DNA of 64,000 bases from an uncultured Spirochaetia bacterium (GCA_937960645.1 CALGPJ010000005.1:1-64000); one strand, 5' to 3'. Positions 44,188-53,614 are shown, numbered from the stretch's first letter. A program made the numbers and translations. The notes: generated from the letters alone by a model not told the origin.

Positions 44188-44942
44188 TCGTGGCCGAAGA
44201 CTTGTGGGTCAAATTCGGCTCCAAAGAGGTGCTCAAGGGACTGAACATCGAAATCCCGGAGGGCCGCACCACGGTGATCCTCGGCAAAAGCGGTATCGGC
44301 AAGTCGGTCCTTTTGAAGTGTATCCTCGGTCTCCTGCAACCCGTCAGTGGCCGGATTTTCATCGACGGTTCCGAGTTTCTGAGTGCGGGCAAGGCCCAAA
44401 AAAAGCAAATGACTGCCTGCATTGGTATGCTGCTACAAAACGGGGCCCTCTTCGACAGTATGAACGTGGAAGAAAACATCGCGTTTCCGCTGGCCTATCA
44501 CAAAAAGGCACCCCCTGCCGAAATCCGCAGGAAGGTTCTGGAATACGCCGAATTGGTCGGTATACAAGACAGCCTTCACCTGATGCCCAAGGACCTCTCG
44601 GGGGGAATGCGGCGCAAGGTGGCGCTCGCCCGCGCCATCATGCTCCAACCCCGATACTTGTTTTACGACGAACCGACCACCGGACTCGATCCCACATCCA
44701 GTGCCATCGTGGAAATCCTGATCCGTCAGCTCAAAGAGCAGCTCGATATCACCACCCTCGTGGTGACCCACGACATCGATCTGGTGGCCTTCCTGGGAGA
44801 AGATGTTGCCCTTTTGGATGAAGGCAAAATATTATATAAACAGACGAGGGAAGAGGCATTTCGGGAGGATTCACCCATTTACCGCTCCTTCATCGCCAGT
44901 CGAAAAAGGATACAGAATGAACAAGGTTTCACAAACGATTAA
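44184..44942 (+). CDS. mlaF: MlaF-type ABC transporter ATPase
   Basis: 252 residues (the first codon is GTG). Walker A is GKSGIGKS (34-41), the signature is LSGGMRRKVALARAI and Walker B is LFYDEPTTGLDP. It energises the MlaE permease. Its last 26 bases overlap the start of mlaD. MlaB and MlaC homologues are not in the window. Confidence 0.94.
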   Translation: MIVAEDLWVKFGSKEVLKGLNIEIPEGRTTVILGKSGIGKSVLLKCILGLLQPVSGRIFIDGSEFLSAGKAQKKQMTACIGMLLQNGALFDSMNVEENIAFPLAYHKKAPPAEIRRKVLEYAELVGIQDSLHLMPKDLSGGMRRKVALARAIMLQPRYLFYDEPTTGLDPTSSAIVEILIRQLKEQLDITTLVVTHDIDLVAFLGEDVALLDEGKILYKQTREEAFREDSPIYRSFIASRKRIQNEQGFTND

Positions 44943-45729
44943 GACCATCCTTCTCGTTCTCATCAGTATCCTCACTGTTGTCGTTTTGTATTCGATGATT
45001 TTCAGGGTCGATTTTTTCAATACCGGCATCAACTATTACATGGAGTTCGATCAAATCGGGACCATCGTCACCGGTTCTCCCGTACGTAAGGCCGGAGTCA
45101 AGGTGGGCAGCGTGATCGAGGTGAACATTAACCCGGAAACCCAAAGGACCGTGTTGCTCCTGGTACGGTTGTTCCCGGGAAACATCATTCGGAAAAGCGA
45201 TCAAATCTCCATCCTCACCGGCGGCCTATTGGGGGACCAGTTCATCGACATCCTCCCCGGCGATCCTTCCGCCGAAGCCTATGCCCCTTTTTCGCTGATC
45301 AAGGGCCGGCCCAGCTTCGATCTCGCGTCCATCGCGGCCACCGGCGAAGACGTTTTGAAGGAAGTCACACGGGTCAGTGCGTTGATCGGCAACCTCATCG
45401 ACAGAAACTCGGAGTCCATTAGCAATTCCCTTTCCAACATCGAAAAACTTTCCAAAGACCTCCAGGTCTTAGGCAGGACGGTCAACACCCTGGACACTGA
45501 GGTTACCAGAATTTCCAACATGCTCGGTCCCACCCTGGAAAGCATCCAGAAAACAGCCGTTCAAATCGAGTCCCTGGCAAAGACCCTGAACAGCAGCGAA
45601 TCGATCTTTGGCTATGTCAACAGACCTTCGACCCGTAACAAAATCGACAGCATCCTCACCGAGCTTCAGGAAGTGACACAAAACCTCAATAGTATTACCA
45701 AAGAAATCCAATCGGCATTAAAACCCTGA
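44917..45729 (+). CDS. mlaD: MlaD-type MCE-domain lipid transport protein
   Basis: 270 residues from the ATG at 44917 (AAAAGGA upstream). There is one N-terminal membrane helix (9-28) and an MCE domain (about 38-125) with the VRKAGVKVGSVIEV core. A long helical tail follows (SNSLSNIEKLSKDLQ to the end) that could form the hydrophobic tunnel seen in MCE assemblies. It anchors in the inner membrane and faces the periplasm. Confidence 0.92.
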   Translation: MNKVSQTIKTILLVLISILTVVVLYSMIFRVDFFNTGINYYMEFDQIGTIVTGSPVRKAGVKVGSVIEVNINPETQRTVLLLVRLFPGNIIRKSDQISILTGGLLGDQFIDILPGDPSAEAYAPFSLIKGRPSFDLASIAATGEDVLKEVTRVSALIGNLIDRNSESISNSLSNIEKLSKDLQVLGRTVNTLDTEVTRISNMLGPTLESIQKTAVQIESLAKTLNSSESIFGYVNRPSTRNKIDSILTELQEVTQNLNSITKEIQSALKP

Positions 45730-46700
45730 TGGGAAAGCGCCAGACCTTCAAGACCACCAAAGACGACGACGGTAAACGGCTGGACGCCATCTGCCGGCGG
45801 ATCCTGGCGGGGCTGGGTCTCGGCGTGATTCAAAAGGCCATCCGCAAGGGCGATATCCGAATCGACGGAAAAAGGGCCCATCCCGACGACCGGGTCCAGG
45901 CGGGCAAGATTTTGGAGATTTACGAGCAGCTTGTGGAAAAGGCACAAAACTCCCCTCCTCGACCTCGCCTTGCGCACAAAAGGCCTCGGCGCTGGAACAT
46001 GTTGGACCTCGAGGCGATGATCGTGCGCCGCAACGATCACGTGATCGTTTTTAACAAAGCGCGGGGCGTCCTGGTCCACGGCCCGGACAGCCTGGACAGC
46101 CTCGTGAAAACTCACCTGCCCTCGCAGAGTCTCAGCTTCCAACCGGGCCCCCTCCACCGCCTGGACCAGAACACCTCCGGACTGGTAGTTTTTGGTCTGA
46201 GCCTCGAGGCCGCCCGCGTCTTCGACCACCTTCTCCGGTCGGGGCTCCTGAAAAAGACCTACCTCGCCTTGCTTTGCGGCCAGATGATTCAAAAGAGGGA
46301 ATGCCGCCTGCCCCTTCTCAAAGACAGCCAGCGCGGTTTGGTGCAACCCGATCCTTCAGGAAAGCCCTCGGCCACCGACTTCGTCCCACTTCTGGCCAAA
46401 AACGGCCTGACCCTGGCTCTGTGCTATCCTCGAACAGGAAGGACCCACCAGATTCGGGTTCACGCCCAGGCAATCGGCCACCCCCTGGCCGGTGACGGCA
46501 AATACGGTGGCGGTAAGTTGGAGGGGGGCTTTGTCTTGCACGCCTGGCGCCTTCACTATCCAAAAGAGGCTTATTCGGTTTTGGGTCCGGCCCCCCTGAT
46601 CGCCCATCTGCCCTCCCCCAGCCGGAACAGCATCCTGACCCGACTCAATGTGACGGCCCAGGAATTGGAAAAAATCCTCGAAAGGCAGGAAGGGCGATGA
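45729..46700 (+). CDS. RluC/RluD-type pseudouridine synthase
   Basis: 323 residues. The N-terminal S4 RNA-binding domain (about 12-72) is followed by the catalytic domain with HRLDQNTSG, Asp146 being the nucleophile, and RTGRTHQIRVH. It converts specific uridines of 23S rRNA; which site cannot be told. The ATG shares a base with the mlaD stop. Confidence 0.92.
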   Translation: MGKRQTFKTTKDDDGKRLDAICRRILAGLGLGVIQKAIRKGDIRIDGKRAHPDDRVQAGKILEIYEQLVEKAQNSPPRPRLAHKRPRRWNMLDLEAMIVRRNDHVIVFNKARGVLVHGPDSLDSLVKTHLPSQSLSFQPGPLHRLDQNTSGLVVFGLSLEAARVFDHLLRSGLLKKTYLALLCGQMIQKRECRLPLLKDSQRGLVQPDPSGKPSATDFVPLLAKNGLTLALCYPRTGRTHQIRVHAQAIGHPLAGDGKYGGGKLEGGFVLHAWRLHYPKEAYSVLGPAPLIAHLPSPSRNSILTRLNVTAQELEKILERQEGR

Positions 46701-47557
46701 ATCTCACCGCCCTGTTTCGGTTTGCCGTTTGGAAGGTCAAGGGCACCAGGATTTACGCCCTGGTGGGGAAGAGCGGTACCGGCAAAAGTTTTCGCGCCCA
46801 GCTGATTGCCGAAAAGTATCGGCTCAGCCATATCATCGACGACGGTCTGTTGATCGCTGGCCCAAAAATCCTGGCGGGACGGAGTGCCAAAAACGATCCA
46901 GATTACATGAGCGCCATTCAAACCGCCGTTTTCGACAAATGGGAACACCGTGAAGAGGTAAAAAAACGCCTGAGAGAGGAAAAGATTCAGGGAATACTGA
47001 TCCTGGGAACCTCGGAAAAAATGATCCGCCGAATTTGTGAGCGCCTGGAATTACCCCTGCCCGAACGTATCCTGCACATCGAAGAAATGAGCACCACCGA
47101 GGAATTGCAGTTGGCTCGGCTGGACCGCGAACAGGGACGCCACGTCATTCCGGTTCCGGCGCTCGAGGTTCAAAAAAATTTCGCTCAGCTGGTAATCGAC
47201 GGAATCAAGGTCCTCCTGAGTCGGCGTCTCGACTGGCTTTTGCGGCGGAAACGTTGGGAAAAGACTGTGGTTCGACCTCCTTTCCATCGCAACGGCCGGA
47301 TTACCCTATCGAAGTCGGCCCTCATCAGCCTGGTTCTTCACTGTGTGGACGAGTTCAACGCGCAATTGGGCTTCATCTCGTGTAAAATTCGCCAAAACAA
47401 CGAAAAATTGACGATAAATCTTTGCATTTCTGCGGCGTATGGATTAGAATTGAAGCTGGAGGTTCCTCGATTGCAGGCCTACATCAAACAGCACATCGAG
47501 CAGTACACGGGCTTATCGATCGGGGAAGTCAATATCAAGGTCACGAAACTTGTTTAA
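46697..47557 (+). CDS. P-loop NTPase fused to an Asp23/Gls24-like domain
   Basis: 286 residues. Walker A GKSGTGKS (24-31) begins a small kinase-like fold of about 180 residues, including GILILGTSEKMI. From about 205 (RITLSKSALISLVLHCVDEF) the sequence resembles the Asp23/DUF322 alkaline-shock fold and ends in GEVNIKVTKLV. I know of no characterised protein with this pairing. It overlaps the pseudouridine synthase gene by 4 bases. Confidence 0.68.
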   Translation: MNLTALFRFAVWKVKGTRIYALVGKSGTGKSFRAQLIAEKYRLSHIIDDGLLIAGPKILAGRSAKNDPDYMSAIQTAVFDKWEHREEVKKRLREEKIQGILILGTSEKMIRRICERLELPLPERILHIEEMSTTEELQLARLDREQGRHVIPVPALEVQKNFAQLVIDGIKVLLSRRLDWLLRRKRWEKTVVRPPFHRNGRITLSKSALISLVLHCVDEFNAQLGFISCKIRQNNEKLTINLCISAAYGLELKLEVPRLQAYIKQHIEQYTGLSIGEVNIKVTKLV

Positions 47558-47568
47558 AGGAGTAAAAC

Positions 47569-48741
47569 ATGAAAAAAGAACCACGGATGGTTGTCATGTT
47601 TTTGGTTTTGGCGGCGTTCCCCATGATGGCCCAGACCCCATCCAGTCTGGCCACCGCCAATAGCGATATCTTTGCTGTGCAAAGCGAACTGGGCAGCGCC
47701 CATGCACAAAAAGTTTTGACTATTGTTCAGGCCCTTTACGACCAATACAACCAGGTTTTTCAGTTCGACAAGTCGAAACTGACCAATCCTTTACAGATTC
47801 GGTGGTTCGCGACCAAGCAAGGATTCGATGCCTACCTTTCCAGTAAAAGGGTCGAAGGGTCACGCAACGATTTCGTTTTCCTGAGCTGGAGGGACGCTTC
47901 CAAAAATGAGCTGGTTGCCTGGGGTGAAGACGAAAACTGGTTCAAATCTCTGGCCTTTCAGGGCTTCATCCAGTACATCTGGAGCTTCCTTCCCAACCCG
48001 CCGATTTGGCTTCGGAATGGTTTTGCGTATTATTTCTGGGACCTCGAGTGGGACGAAGCTACCGGCAGTGTCAAACGCTCGGATAACCTGACCTTTCTTG
48101 ATGCCGCGAAAAACATCATTCGGCGGGGAGCACCCGATCTCAATCAATTACTTACCCTCGACGAGGCCAGGGTCACACCGGACAGCGATTACCTCTCTTG
48201 GGCCCTTGTCCATTACTTCAGCAACACCAGCAATTCGGCCGATGTCCGTCTCTTTGCGAATGTTTTGATCGCCCTATCCCCCAGCGAGACGCTCAGCAAC
48301 AATTCCCGTTCGGTGCTCAATCGAATCACCAGTGCCCGAAGCCTGTCCGACCTCTCCGCAAACCTAAGTCAACACCTCAACGGGTTGCAGGGATTCTCGA
48401 CCTTCATGGAAGATGGCATCGACCGTTTTCGATCGGGGAATTGGGCCGCGGCTACGGAATCCTTCAACAAGGCGCTGGCGCTCAGGCCCAACGACTTCCG
48501 GCCCCATTATTACCTCGGCCTGACCGCATACTCCGAGGGAAAGTATGAGGCTGCGGCCATCCACTACAACAACGCCAAAAACTTTAATCCGCCGCCGGGG
48601 TTGATCGCCTATGCGATGGGTCTCAACAGCTTCTACCTGCGTCAATACGAGGATGCCACAAACTTCTTGCGGCAGGCCATTGCCGAAAACCCTGCGGACT
48701 ACAAGACCAATGCGGAACAGGTGCTGGCCCTGATGCAATGA
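47569..48741 (+). CDS. Secreted TPR protein with degenerate peptidase-MA-like domain
   Basis: 390 residues, signal peptide to about 21 (MMAQT). The region 118-160 follows the gluzincin peptidase MA pattern, where the family has HExxH and then PxWLxEGxAEYF. Here the first motif reads FQGFI (130-134) and the second IWLRNGFAYYF with Asn150 in place of Glu, so zinc catalysis is lost. From about 277 to the end are TPRs (AATESFNKALALRPND, YEAAAIHYNNAKNF). It is likely a periplasmic binding scaffold. Confidence 0.7.
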   Translation: MKKEPRMVVMFLVLAAFPMMAQTPSSLATANSDIFAVQSELGSAHAQKVLTIVQALYDQYNQVFQFDKSKLTNPLQIRWFATKQGFDAYLSSKRVEGSRNDFVFLSWRDASKNELVAWGEDENWFKSLAFQGFIQYIWSFLPNPPIWLRNGFAYYFWDLEWDEATGSVKRSDNLTFLDAAKNIIRRGAPDLNQLLTLDEARVTPDSDYLSWALVHYFSNTSNSADVRLFANVLIALSPSETLSNNSRSVLNRITSARSLSDLSANLSQHLNGLQGFSTFMEDGIDRFRSGNWAAATESFNKALALRPNDFRPHYYLGLTAYSEGKYEAAAIHYNNAKNFNPPPGLIAYAMGLNSFYLRQYEDATNFLRQAIAENPADYKTNAEQVLALMQ

Positions 48742-49413
48742 TCACCAGTCGATTTCGGGTTGGCCCTGAGAGGCCAGCCAGGAATTGATTTTACTGAACG
48801 GCCTGGAACCCCAAAAGCCGCGGTGAACAGAAAGCGGCGAAGGGTGAGGGGCTTCCAAAACGAGATGGCGCCTTCGATCCAGAAAGGCGCCTTTTTTTTG
48901 CGCATAGGCCCCCCAGAGCACGAAGGCCTTGGGCTTCTCATCCCGATCGAGGGCCTTGAGGGCGGCATCGGTGAACAGCTCCCAGCCCCTGCCCTGATGG
49001 GATGCCGGAGCGTGGGCGCGCACCGTCAAGAGGGCATTGAGCAACAGCACCCCTTGCTTCGCCCAATGGATCAGGTCGCGCTCGGTGTGCGGTTCCCGTC
49101 CCAAATCCTCTCGCAGCTCCTGAAAGATGTTCACCAAAGAAGGCGGCATATCGACCGAGGCGTTGACCGCAAAGCACAGTCCTATTGCCTGCCCGGGGCC
49201 GTGATAGGGATCCTGTCCCAGGATGACGACGCGCACCTTGTCGAAGGGCGTGAGATCGAAAGCCCGAAAAATCAAGGCAGCGGGAGGGAATACCGCGTAT
49301 CGACGATATTCCTCGTAGACGAAGGACCGAAGCTCCTGGAAATAGGGCTTCCGAAACTCATCTTGCAGCCGGGCCTTCCAACCCGGCTCCAGGCGGATGC
49401 GATCCTCACTCAA
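48742..49413 (-). CDS. ung: Uracil-DNA glycosylase
   Basis: 223 residues from a TTG start at 49413, which overlaps the stop of the preceding gene (TTGA) and has AGGAG 6 bases upstream. No ATG fits. The catalytic water-activating Asp is in GQDPYHGPGQA, the second motif is HPSPLSVHRGF, and LLLNALLTV is also present. It removes uracil from DNA in base excision repair. The stop codon directly abuts that of the convergent TPR gene. Confidence 0.93.
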   Translation of the reverse strand: MSEDRIRLEPGWKARLQDEFRKPYFQELRSFVYEEYRRYAVFPPAALIFRAFDLTPFDKVRVVILGQDPYHGPGQAIGLCFAVNASVDMPPSLVNIFQELREDLGREPHTERDLIHWAKQGVLLLNALLTVRAHAPASHQGRGWELFTDAALKALDRDEKPKAFVLWGAYAQKKGAFLDRRRHLVLEAPHPSPLSVHRGFWGSRPFSKINSWLASQGQPEIDW

Positions 49414-50159
49414 CAGAGACTCCTGGCCATGGTTCGCACTTGCCCGAGGTAACTCCTTCCGAATAGATTGAGGTGGTTCAGGACGTGATAAAGATTGTAC
49501 AACATCTCCCGGCGTTCGTGCTCTTTCTCTTTGGGGAGAATGCGATGAAATCCCTCGTAGAAGGCCGACGGGTAACCGCCAAAGAGCTTGGTCATCGCCA
49601 GATCCGCCTCCCAATGGCCCCGATATACGGCAGGATCGATCAAGACCCCCTCCCCATTGGAACGCATGAGGTGGTTGCCTGCCCAAAGATCCCCATGAAG
49701 GAGGCTCGGCCAAACCTCGAGTCCCTTCCAACGTTCGGGCAGGTGTTGGGCAATTCCGGTCAATTGTCTGGCAAGTTCGGCGTCGATCAGACCCGAATCC
49801 CTGGCCATTTTGGTTTGAAATTCCAGGCGTCGTGTGGCAAAAAACTCCCACCAATCGGGATGGGGATCATTGATCTGAACATTATTGCCGATGTAGTTGT
49901 TTCTCCCCCAACCGTAATCGTTCCCTGCGCGGACTCGGTGATGTTCCGCAAACCTCTGGCCAAATTCAAAGTAGTTCAGTTTTCCCGAAGGATGTTCGAG
50001 CAGCTCGATTTCCAGCCACTCACCCTCGCTCGATTTTCCGTAGCCGAGAACCCTGGCCACACCCACCTTCCCCACGGCGGCCAAAGCCTCGAGCCCCTCC
50101 CGTTCACAATCGAGCATGTTTGGGAACCGCCGCTGTGTCTTTCGAAACGCCTCGCTCAT
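49410..50159 (-). CDS. Fructosamine-kinase-like protein, N-terminally truncated
   Basis: 249 residues against about 290 in the family. The C-lobe is normal: LLHGDLWAGNHLM (catalytic loop) and LIDPAVYRGHWEADLAM. The visible start enters the N-lobe at the helix bearing Glu (CEREGLEAL), so the glycine-rich loop and the ATP-binding Lys are missing. An in-frame stop 15 codons upstream and the preceding SdpI-like gene leave no space for them. It may be a remnant or a non-catalytic form. It overlaps ung by 4 bases. Confidence 0.72.
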   Translation of the reverse strand: MSEAFRKTQRRFPNMLDCEREGLEALAAVGKVGVARVLGYGKSSEGEWLEIELLEHPSGKLNYFEFGQRFAEHHRVRAGNDYGWGRNNYIGNNVQINDPHPDWWEFFATRRLEFQTKMARDSGLIDAELARQLTGIAQHLPERWKGLEVWPSLLHGDLWAGNHLMRSNGEGVLIDPAVYRGHWEADLAMTKLFGGYPSAFYEGFHRILPKEKEHERREMLYNLYHVLNHLNLFGRSYLGQVRTMARSLC

Positions 50160-50175
50160 GATTCGATTCTCTCCG

Positions 50176-50805
50176 TCACGAATCCCTGTAGTGATAACTC
50201 AGCCAAATATACGTCGCAATATACCCCATCATCAGAAAGAGAAAAACCCAAATGTCCAAACCCCGAGGAGCAAAAATCAGTAGAAGCATACAAAGACCAA
50301 AGATGACCAACAACCAGCCGCCGATTCGGTGCATCCGTTTCCAGTTTTTCTCATCCGCAACCGTCCAGGGTGTCTTGATGGCCCAAAACCACCGAGACCG
50401 AAAAGGCGTTCGATACAAAAAGCTCCCGATGATGATGAAAATCATCCCCAGAACACTTTTAATGATAACGGCAACGATGGGGGAAACGCCCAGGGCAAAA
50501 ATCAAGGCGGACCAGTAAAGGTAGAGATATAGAGTGAGAAAAGATCGCGCTCCCCAGAGATACAGGTTTTCCTGGGTTTCGAAATATTCGGATCGACTAT
50601 CGACTTTTGGCTGCAAGCCCATAAAAAAGTAAGCAAAAATCGGCAACACCGCGACGAACCAAATGGCAGGCCTGGGAACAAAAGCATCGGGATCGCCCGT
50701 TAGGGACCATAGGAGGGGGATTTCCAGTGGCAAAGAAGAGAAAATCAGGGCAGTCCCTAAAAGATGGAGGGTGAGTACGACCAGGAAAAACTTGCTCAAC
50801 CGCAT
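50176..50805 (-). CDS. SdpI/DUF1648-family membrane protein
   Basis: 209 residues with about six membrane helices. The DUF1648 start (IPLLWSLTGDPDAFVPR) is followed by the SdpI signature (IKTPWTVADEKNWKRMHRIGGW). In Bacillus, SdpI is an immunity protein and signal transducer for SdpC. A like role here cannot be assumed, because no sdpC-like gene is seen. Confidence 0.85.
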   Translation of the reverse strand: MRLSKFFLVVLTLHLLGTALIFSSLPLEIPLLWSLTGDPDAFVPRPAIWFVAVLPIFAYFFMGLQPKVDSRSEYFETQENLYLWGARSFLTLYLYLYWSALIFALGVSPIVAVIIKSVLGMIFIIIGSFLYRTPFRSRWFWAIKTPWTVADEKNWKRMHRIGGWLLVIFGLCMLLLIFAPRGLDIWVFLFLMMGYIATYIWLSYHYRDS

Positions 50806-50811
50806 AAGGGA

Positions 50812-50840
50812 ATTGTCATGCCATTTCCGGGATGAATCAA
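50812..50840 (-). promoter_or_regulatory. Leaderless promoter of the SdpI-like gene
   Basis: TTGATT (50835-50840), 17-base spacer, GACAAT (50812-50817), 6 bases to the ATG at 50805. It fits exactly between the end of the upstream kinase gene and this start. Confidence 0.5.
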
Positions 50841-50844
50841 GCTT

Positions 50845-52971
50845 TTAGAACACTTGAACCAGATCTTCCCACAAAAAAGGAAAACTGATAACATGAGCCG
50901 CTGATACTCCAGGGATTTTCATGATTTCGGGGCACTGGCAAACCACTATTGCTTTCCTTTCCGAAAGATAGCCGGATACGAAAGGTGATGGTTCCTCGAG
51001 CAAAAAGCTGGAATCGATCAGCAGTCCATCATAACCGTCCCAGGATACGGAATCGGGTAAATCCTCGTAGAGGTCCAATTCAATGTTTTCTTCCTGATAC
51101 GCAGCGAGCAAATCCTCCGTTATGGGAATCGTTTGGTTACAGAACATCAATTTAAGGGGCTTCCTGGAAGGCGGCGCAACAGCATCCTGGGGCACAAAGT
51201 ACAGATCAAAACATGTACCCAAACCCGGCTTGCTGAAAAGATTCAGCCAGCCCTTTTGCAAAATCATTCCGGACAGAACGAGGCTCAGCCCCAGGCCGCT
51301 GCCTGTTTCTCGAGACTTCGTCGTAAAAAATGGCTCGAAAATCAGTTTTTGAATCTCGTTCGGGATGCCTACACCGTTATCTGTTACACGCAGTCTGACA
51401 TAGGACTCCTTTTTTAGTTCCGGAAACATCGCAGGAAGGATACCCTGGGGGGAAAGGCGCTGTACTTTGAGACGAATCAGACCCTCCGCTGCCTCCTTGC
51501 CGGCCATTACCCCCAAGGCGTGGATGGAGTTGATCAGCAGGTTCAAGATGATTTGCTCGGTTCTGGCAATGTCTCCCATGACGTATACTGGGCTTGGGGG
51601 CCCCTCCTGTTGAAAAACGACGCCCGTTCCGGCATTCGATTGCGCGATGGTGAGCGCATTTAGAATGGCCTGATTCAGGTCGAAGGCTTTATATTCGATG
51701 TCTCGCCGAGTAGAGAGGTGGAGCAAACTCTGGGACAAATGGACAGCCCGGGAACTGCATGCTTCCAAAAGGGCTATTTTGTCCTTTAATGCCGATGATT
51801 CGATCACAGAATTGCTCTCGATCAAGTATTTGAGAATCGAAGTAGTTCCCGTCAAACCGCTCAGGATGTTGTTCAAATCGTGGACGACCCCACCGGCAAC
51901 GAGGGCCAACATTTCGGCCTGGCTTTGGACTTTTTGAACCTTCTCTGCCCTGTCCATCTCGGTCACATCGATGATCTGCACAGCAAAAAAGTTGGATTTA
52001 CCCTTAACTTTTGTCAGGTGGATGTCGTACAGCCTGTTGGAGGTAGCCTTGAGCTTGACCCTCCGTTCGATCACACTGGACCGGTGAACATGTTCGGAGG
52101 CCGCTTTTCTCAGCAATTTGTCGATGGTCTGATTGAAATGGTCGACAGGCCGGGAACAGTCGACACGACTTAATCCAAAAAAAGTTTCCGCTGCCAAATT
52201 GTAGGTGATGAGGATATTGCCCTCGGTGATCAGCAGGGGCTGGTCGATGAAATTGAAAACCTCCTGACTCAGGTTGGTGAGGAATTGGACGTCTTCCTGG
52301 CTTTTGTACAGCTTGTCCGCCATCGCGTTGAATTCTTGGGCAACTTCTTCGAATTCCTGGACGGGATACCTGGGAAGACGGTACCTCACATCGTTGCCAA
52401 AACGGGTCATGTCGGTTTTCAAAGATTTCAACGAGCGCACCACATTTCTTTTCAGGACGTAATAACCGACCAGAGCGCTCGCCCCTGCGAACAATACAAG
52501 ATAGGATAAGGTGCTCACCAAGGCGCTCGTCGCCCGATTGGTCAGTTCATCATTGGCAAAGAAAAGTTCAATAGCACTCCAGAGGGGATGGCTCACCTCG
52601 CGTCGCAGTACCAGGGCTTCTTTCTGAAGGCCGGACGGCACTTCTGCGTGTTGCTTCCACTCATCCCCGAGCCGAAGGAAATTCACGTCATCCTGGTCAG
52701 ACGATCCAGAAATCACGCGCACACCGATGAACCATCGAGGTGTTTTCACGGTTTGCAAAAACGAGAGCAAATTTTTCAACTGGTTGGGATCTTGGACGTC
52801 GAGAAATACTTTTTCTGTCAGGCCAAGGGTAATGCTCTTATAGTCTTCGAACTCTTGTTGGAGACGACCCCGCAAAACGAAGAATTGAACGGTTACAGCC
52901 AGAGCGACAAATAGAATTGCCCAGATGAGAAGGACAATAGTAAATATTTTTGAAATCTTGAATGGATGCAT
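50845..52971 (-). CDS. Hybrid sensor histidine kinase with degenerate C-terminal receiver
   Basis: 708 residues. Two membrane helices (about 9-32 and 143-165) enclose a periplasmic sensor. A HAMP-like linker and PAS-like domain follow. The phospho-acceptor box is GGVVHDLNNILSG, and the ATPase has NLLINSIHALG, VTDNGVGIP and GSGLGLSLV. The last 100 residues resemble a receiver (YDGLLIDSSFLLEE) but lack the paired N-terminal acids, so it may not accept phosphate. No partner regulator is adjacent. Confidence 0.85.
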   Translation of the reverse strand: MHPFKISKIFTIVLLIWAILFVALAVTVQFFVLRGRLQQEFEDYKSITLGLTEKVFLDVQDPNQLKNLLSFLQTVKTPRWFIGVRVISGSSDQDDVNFLRLGDEWKQHAEVPSGLQKEALVLRREVSHPLWSAIELFFANDELTNRATSALVSTLSYLVLFAGASALVGYYVLKRNVVRSLKSLKTDMTRFGNDVRYRLPRYPVQEFEEVAQEFNAMADKLYKSQEDVQFLTNLSQEVFNFIDQPLLITEGNILITYNLAAETFFGLSRVDCSRPVDHFNQTIDKLLRKAASEHVHRSSVIERRVKLKATSNRLYDIHLTKVKGKSNFFAVQIIDVTEMDRAEKVQKVQSQAEMLALVAGGVVHDLNNILSGLTGTTSILKYLIESNSVIESSALKDKIALLEACSSRAVHLSQSLLHLSTRRDIEYKAFDLNQAILNALTIAQSNAGTGVVFQQEGPPSPVYVMGDIARTEQIILNLLINSIHALGVMAGKEAAEGLIRLKVQRLSPQGILPAMFPELKKESYVRLRVTDNGVGIPNEIQKLIFEPFFTTKSRETGSGLGLSLVLSGMILQKGWLNLFSKPGLGTCFDLYFVPQDAVAPPSRKPLKLMFCNQTIPITEDLLAAYQEENIELDLYEDLPDSVSWDGYDGLLIDSSFLLEEPSPFVSGYLSERKAIVVCQCPEIMKIPGVSAAHVISFPFLWEDLVQVF

Positions 52972-53017
52972 CGTCCCCCCTTACTATAATAAGCCAGAGG
53001 GGACGAGGTTACCAGCA

Positions 53018-53608
53018 TCAGGACTTCAGCAACTCCGCCAGAGTCTTCATCGCATCATGGCTAGCCGAAGTGATTTTGGCACTGGCTAAAAGATCCTTCT
53101 TGTTCTGGCTAAGCCAGTTAAAGACGGCCTGCTGCATTGCCGCCAGTCCTTCGGCTTTTTTCAGCTGCTCCTTGAGCGCCTGCTGCTCGTTGGCGGAAAA
53201 ACTCGCTCGACTGTTGCCAATAATCAACGTTGTTCCCTGAATCTTGACTTCAGTCTTGTCGGGCTTGGCGGCCTTTGGAGCGGAGCTTTTAGCCGGGGCT
53301 TTGGCGGCAGCCTTGGCTGGTGCTTTAGCCGCAGCCTTCGCCGGTGCTTTGGCGGGCGCTTTAGCGGCCGCCTTGGCTGGTGCCTTAGCCGCAGCCTTCG
53401 CCGGGGCCTTGGCTTTAGCCTTAGCTTTGGCCTTGGCCTGCGCAAGCTTTTCTTTTTCCTTCTGGAGTTTGATGCGCTCTAACTCTTTCTTTTTACGCGC
53501 CGCTTCAGCCTGCTTTTTGACACTGTCGAAAACTTTTTTGAGAGCTTCGACATCCAACACCTTAAGGTCCTTCGTGATCTCGCTGAGGAGGGTCTTTGCG
53601 TCACTCAT
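53018..53608 (-). CDS. Lys/Ala/Pro-rich histone-like protein
   Basis: 196 residues from the ATG at 53608. Residues 1-55 are a helical, probably coiled-coil head. About 55-115 is a low-complexity AKAPAKAA repeat like histone H1 tails. The remainder is a globular tail (TTLIIGNSRASFSANEQQ). The basic repeat suggests DNA or RNA binding. The promoter at 53615-53643 is leaderless. Confidence 0.75.
   Translation of the reverse strand: MSDAKTLLSEITKDLKVLDVEALKKVFDSVKKQAEAARKKKELERIKLQKEKEKLAQAKAKAKAKAKAPAKAAAKAPAKAAAKAPAKAPAKAAAKAPAKAAAKAPAKSSAPKAAKPDKTEVKIQGTTLIIGNSRASFSANEQQALKEQLKKAEGLAAMQQAVFNWLSQNKKDLLASAKITSASHDAMKTLAELLKS
53270..53420. repeat. Internal imperfect tandem repeat in the histone-like gene
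   Basis: Imperfect repeats with a period near 60 bases encode the AKAPAKAA tract, for example TTGGCTGGTGCTTTAGCC near 53314 and a near-copy near 53374. Repeat number could vary between strains by slippage. Confidence 0.65.
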
Positions 53609-53614
53609 GGTACT

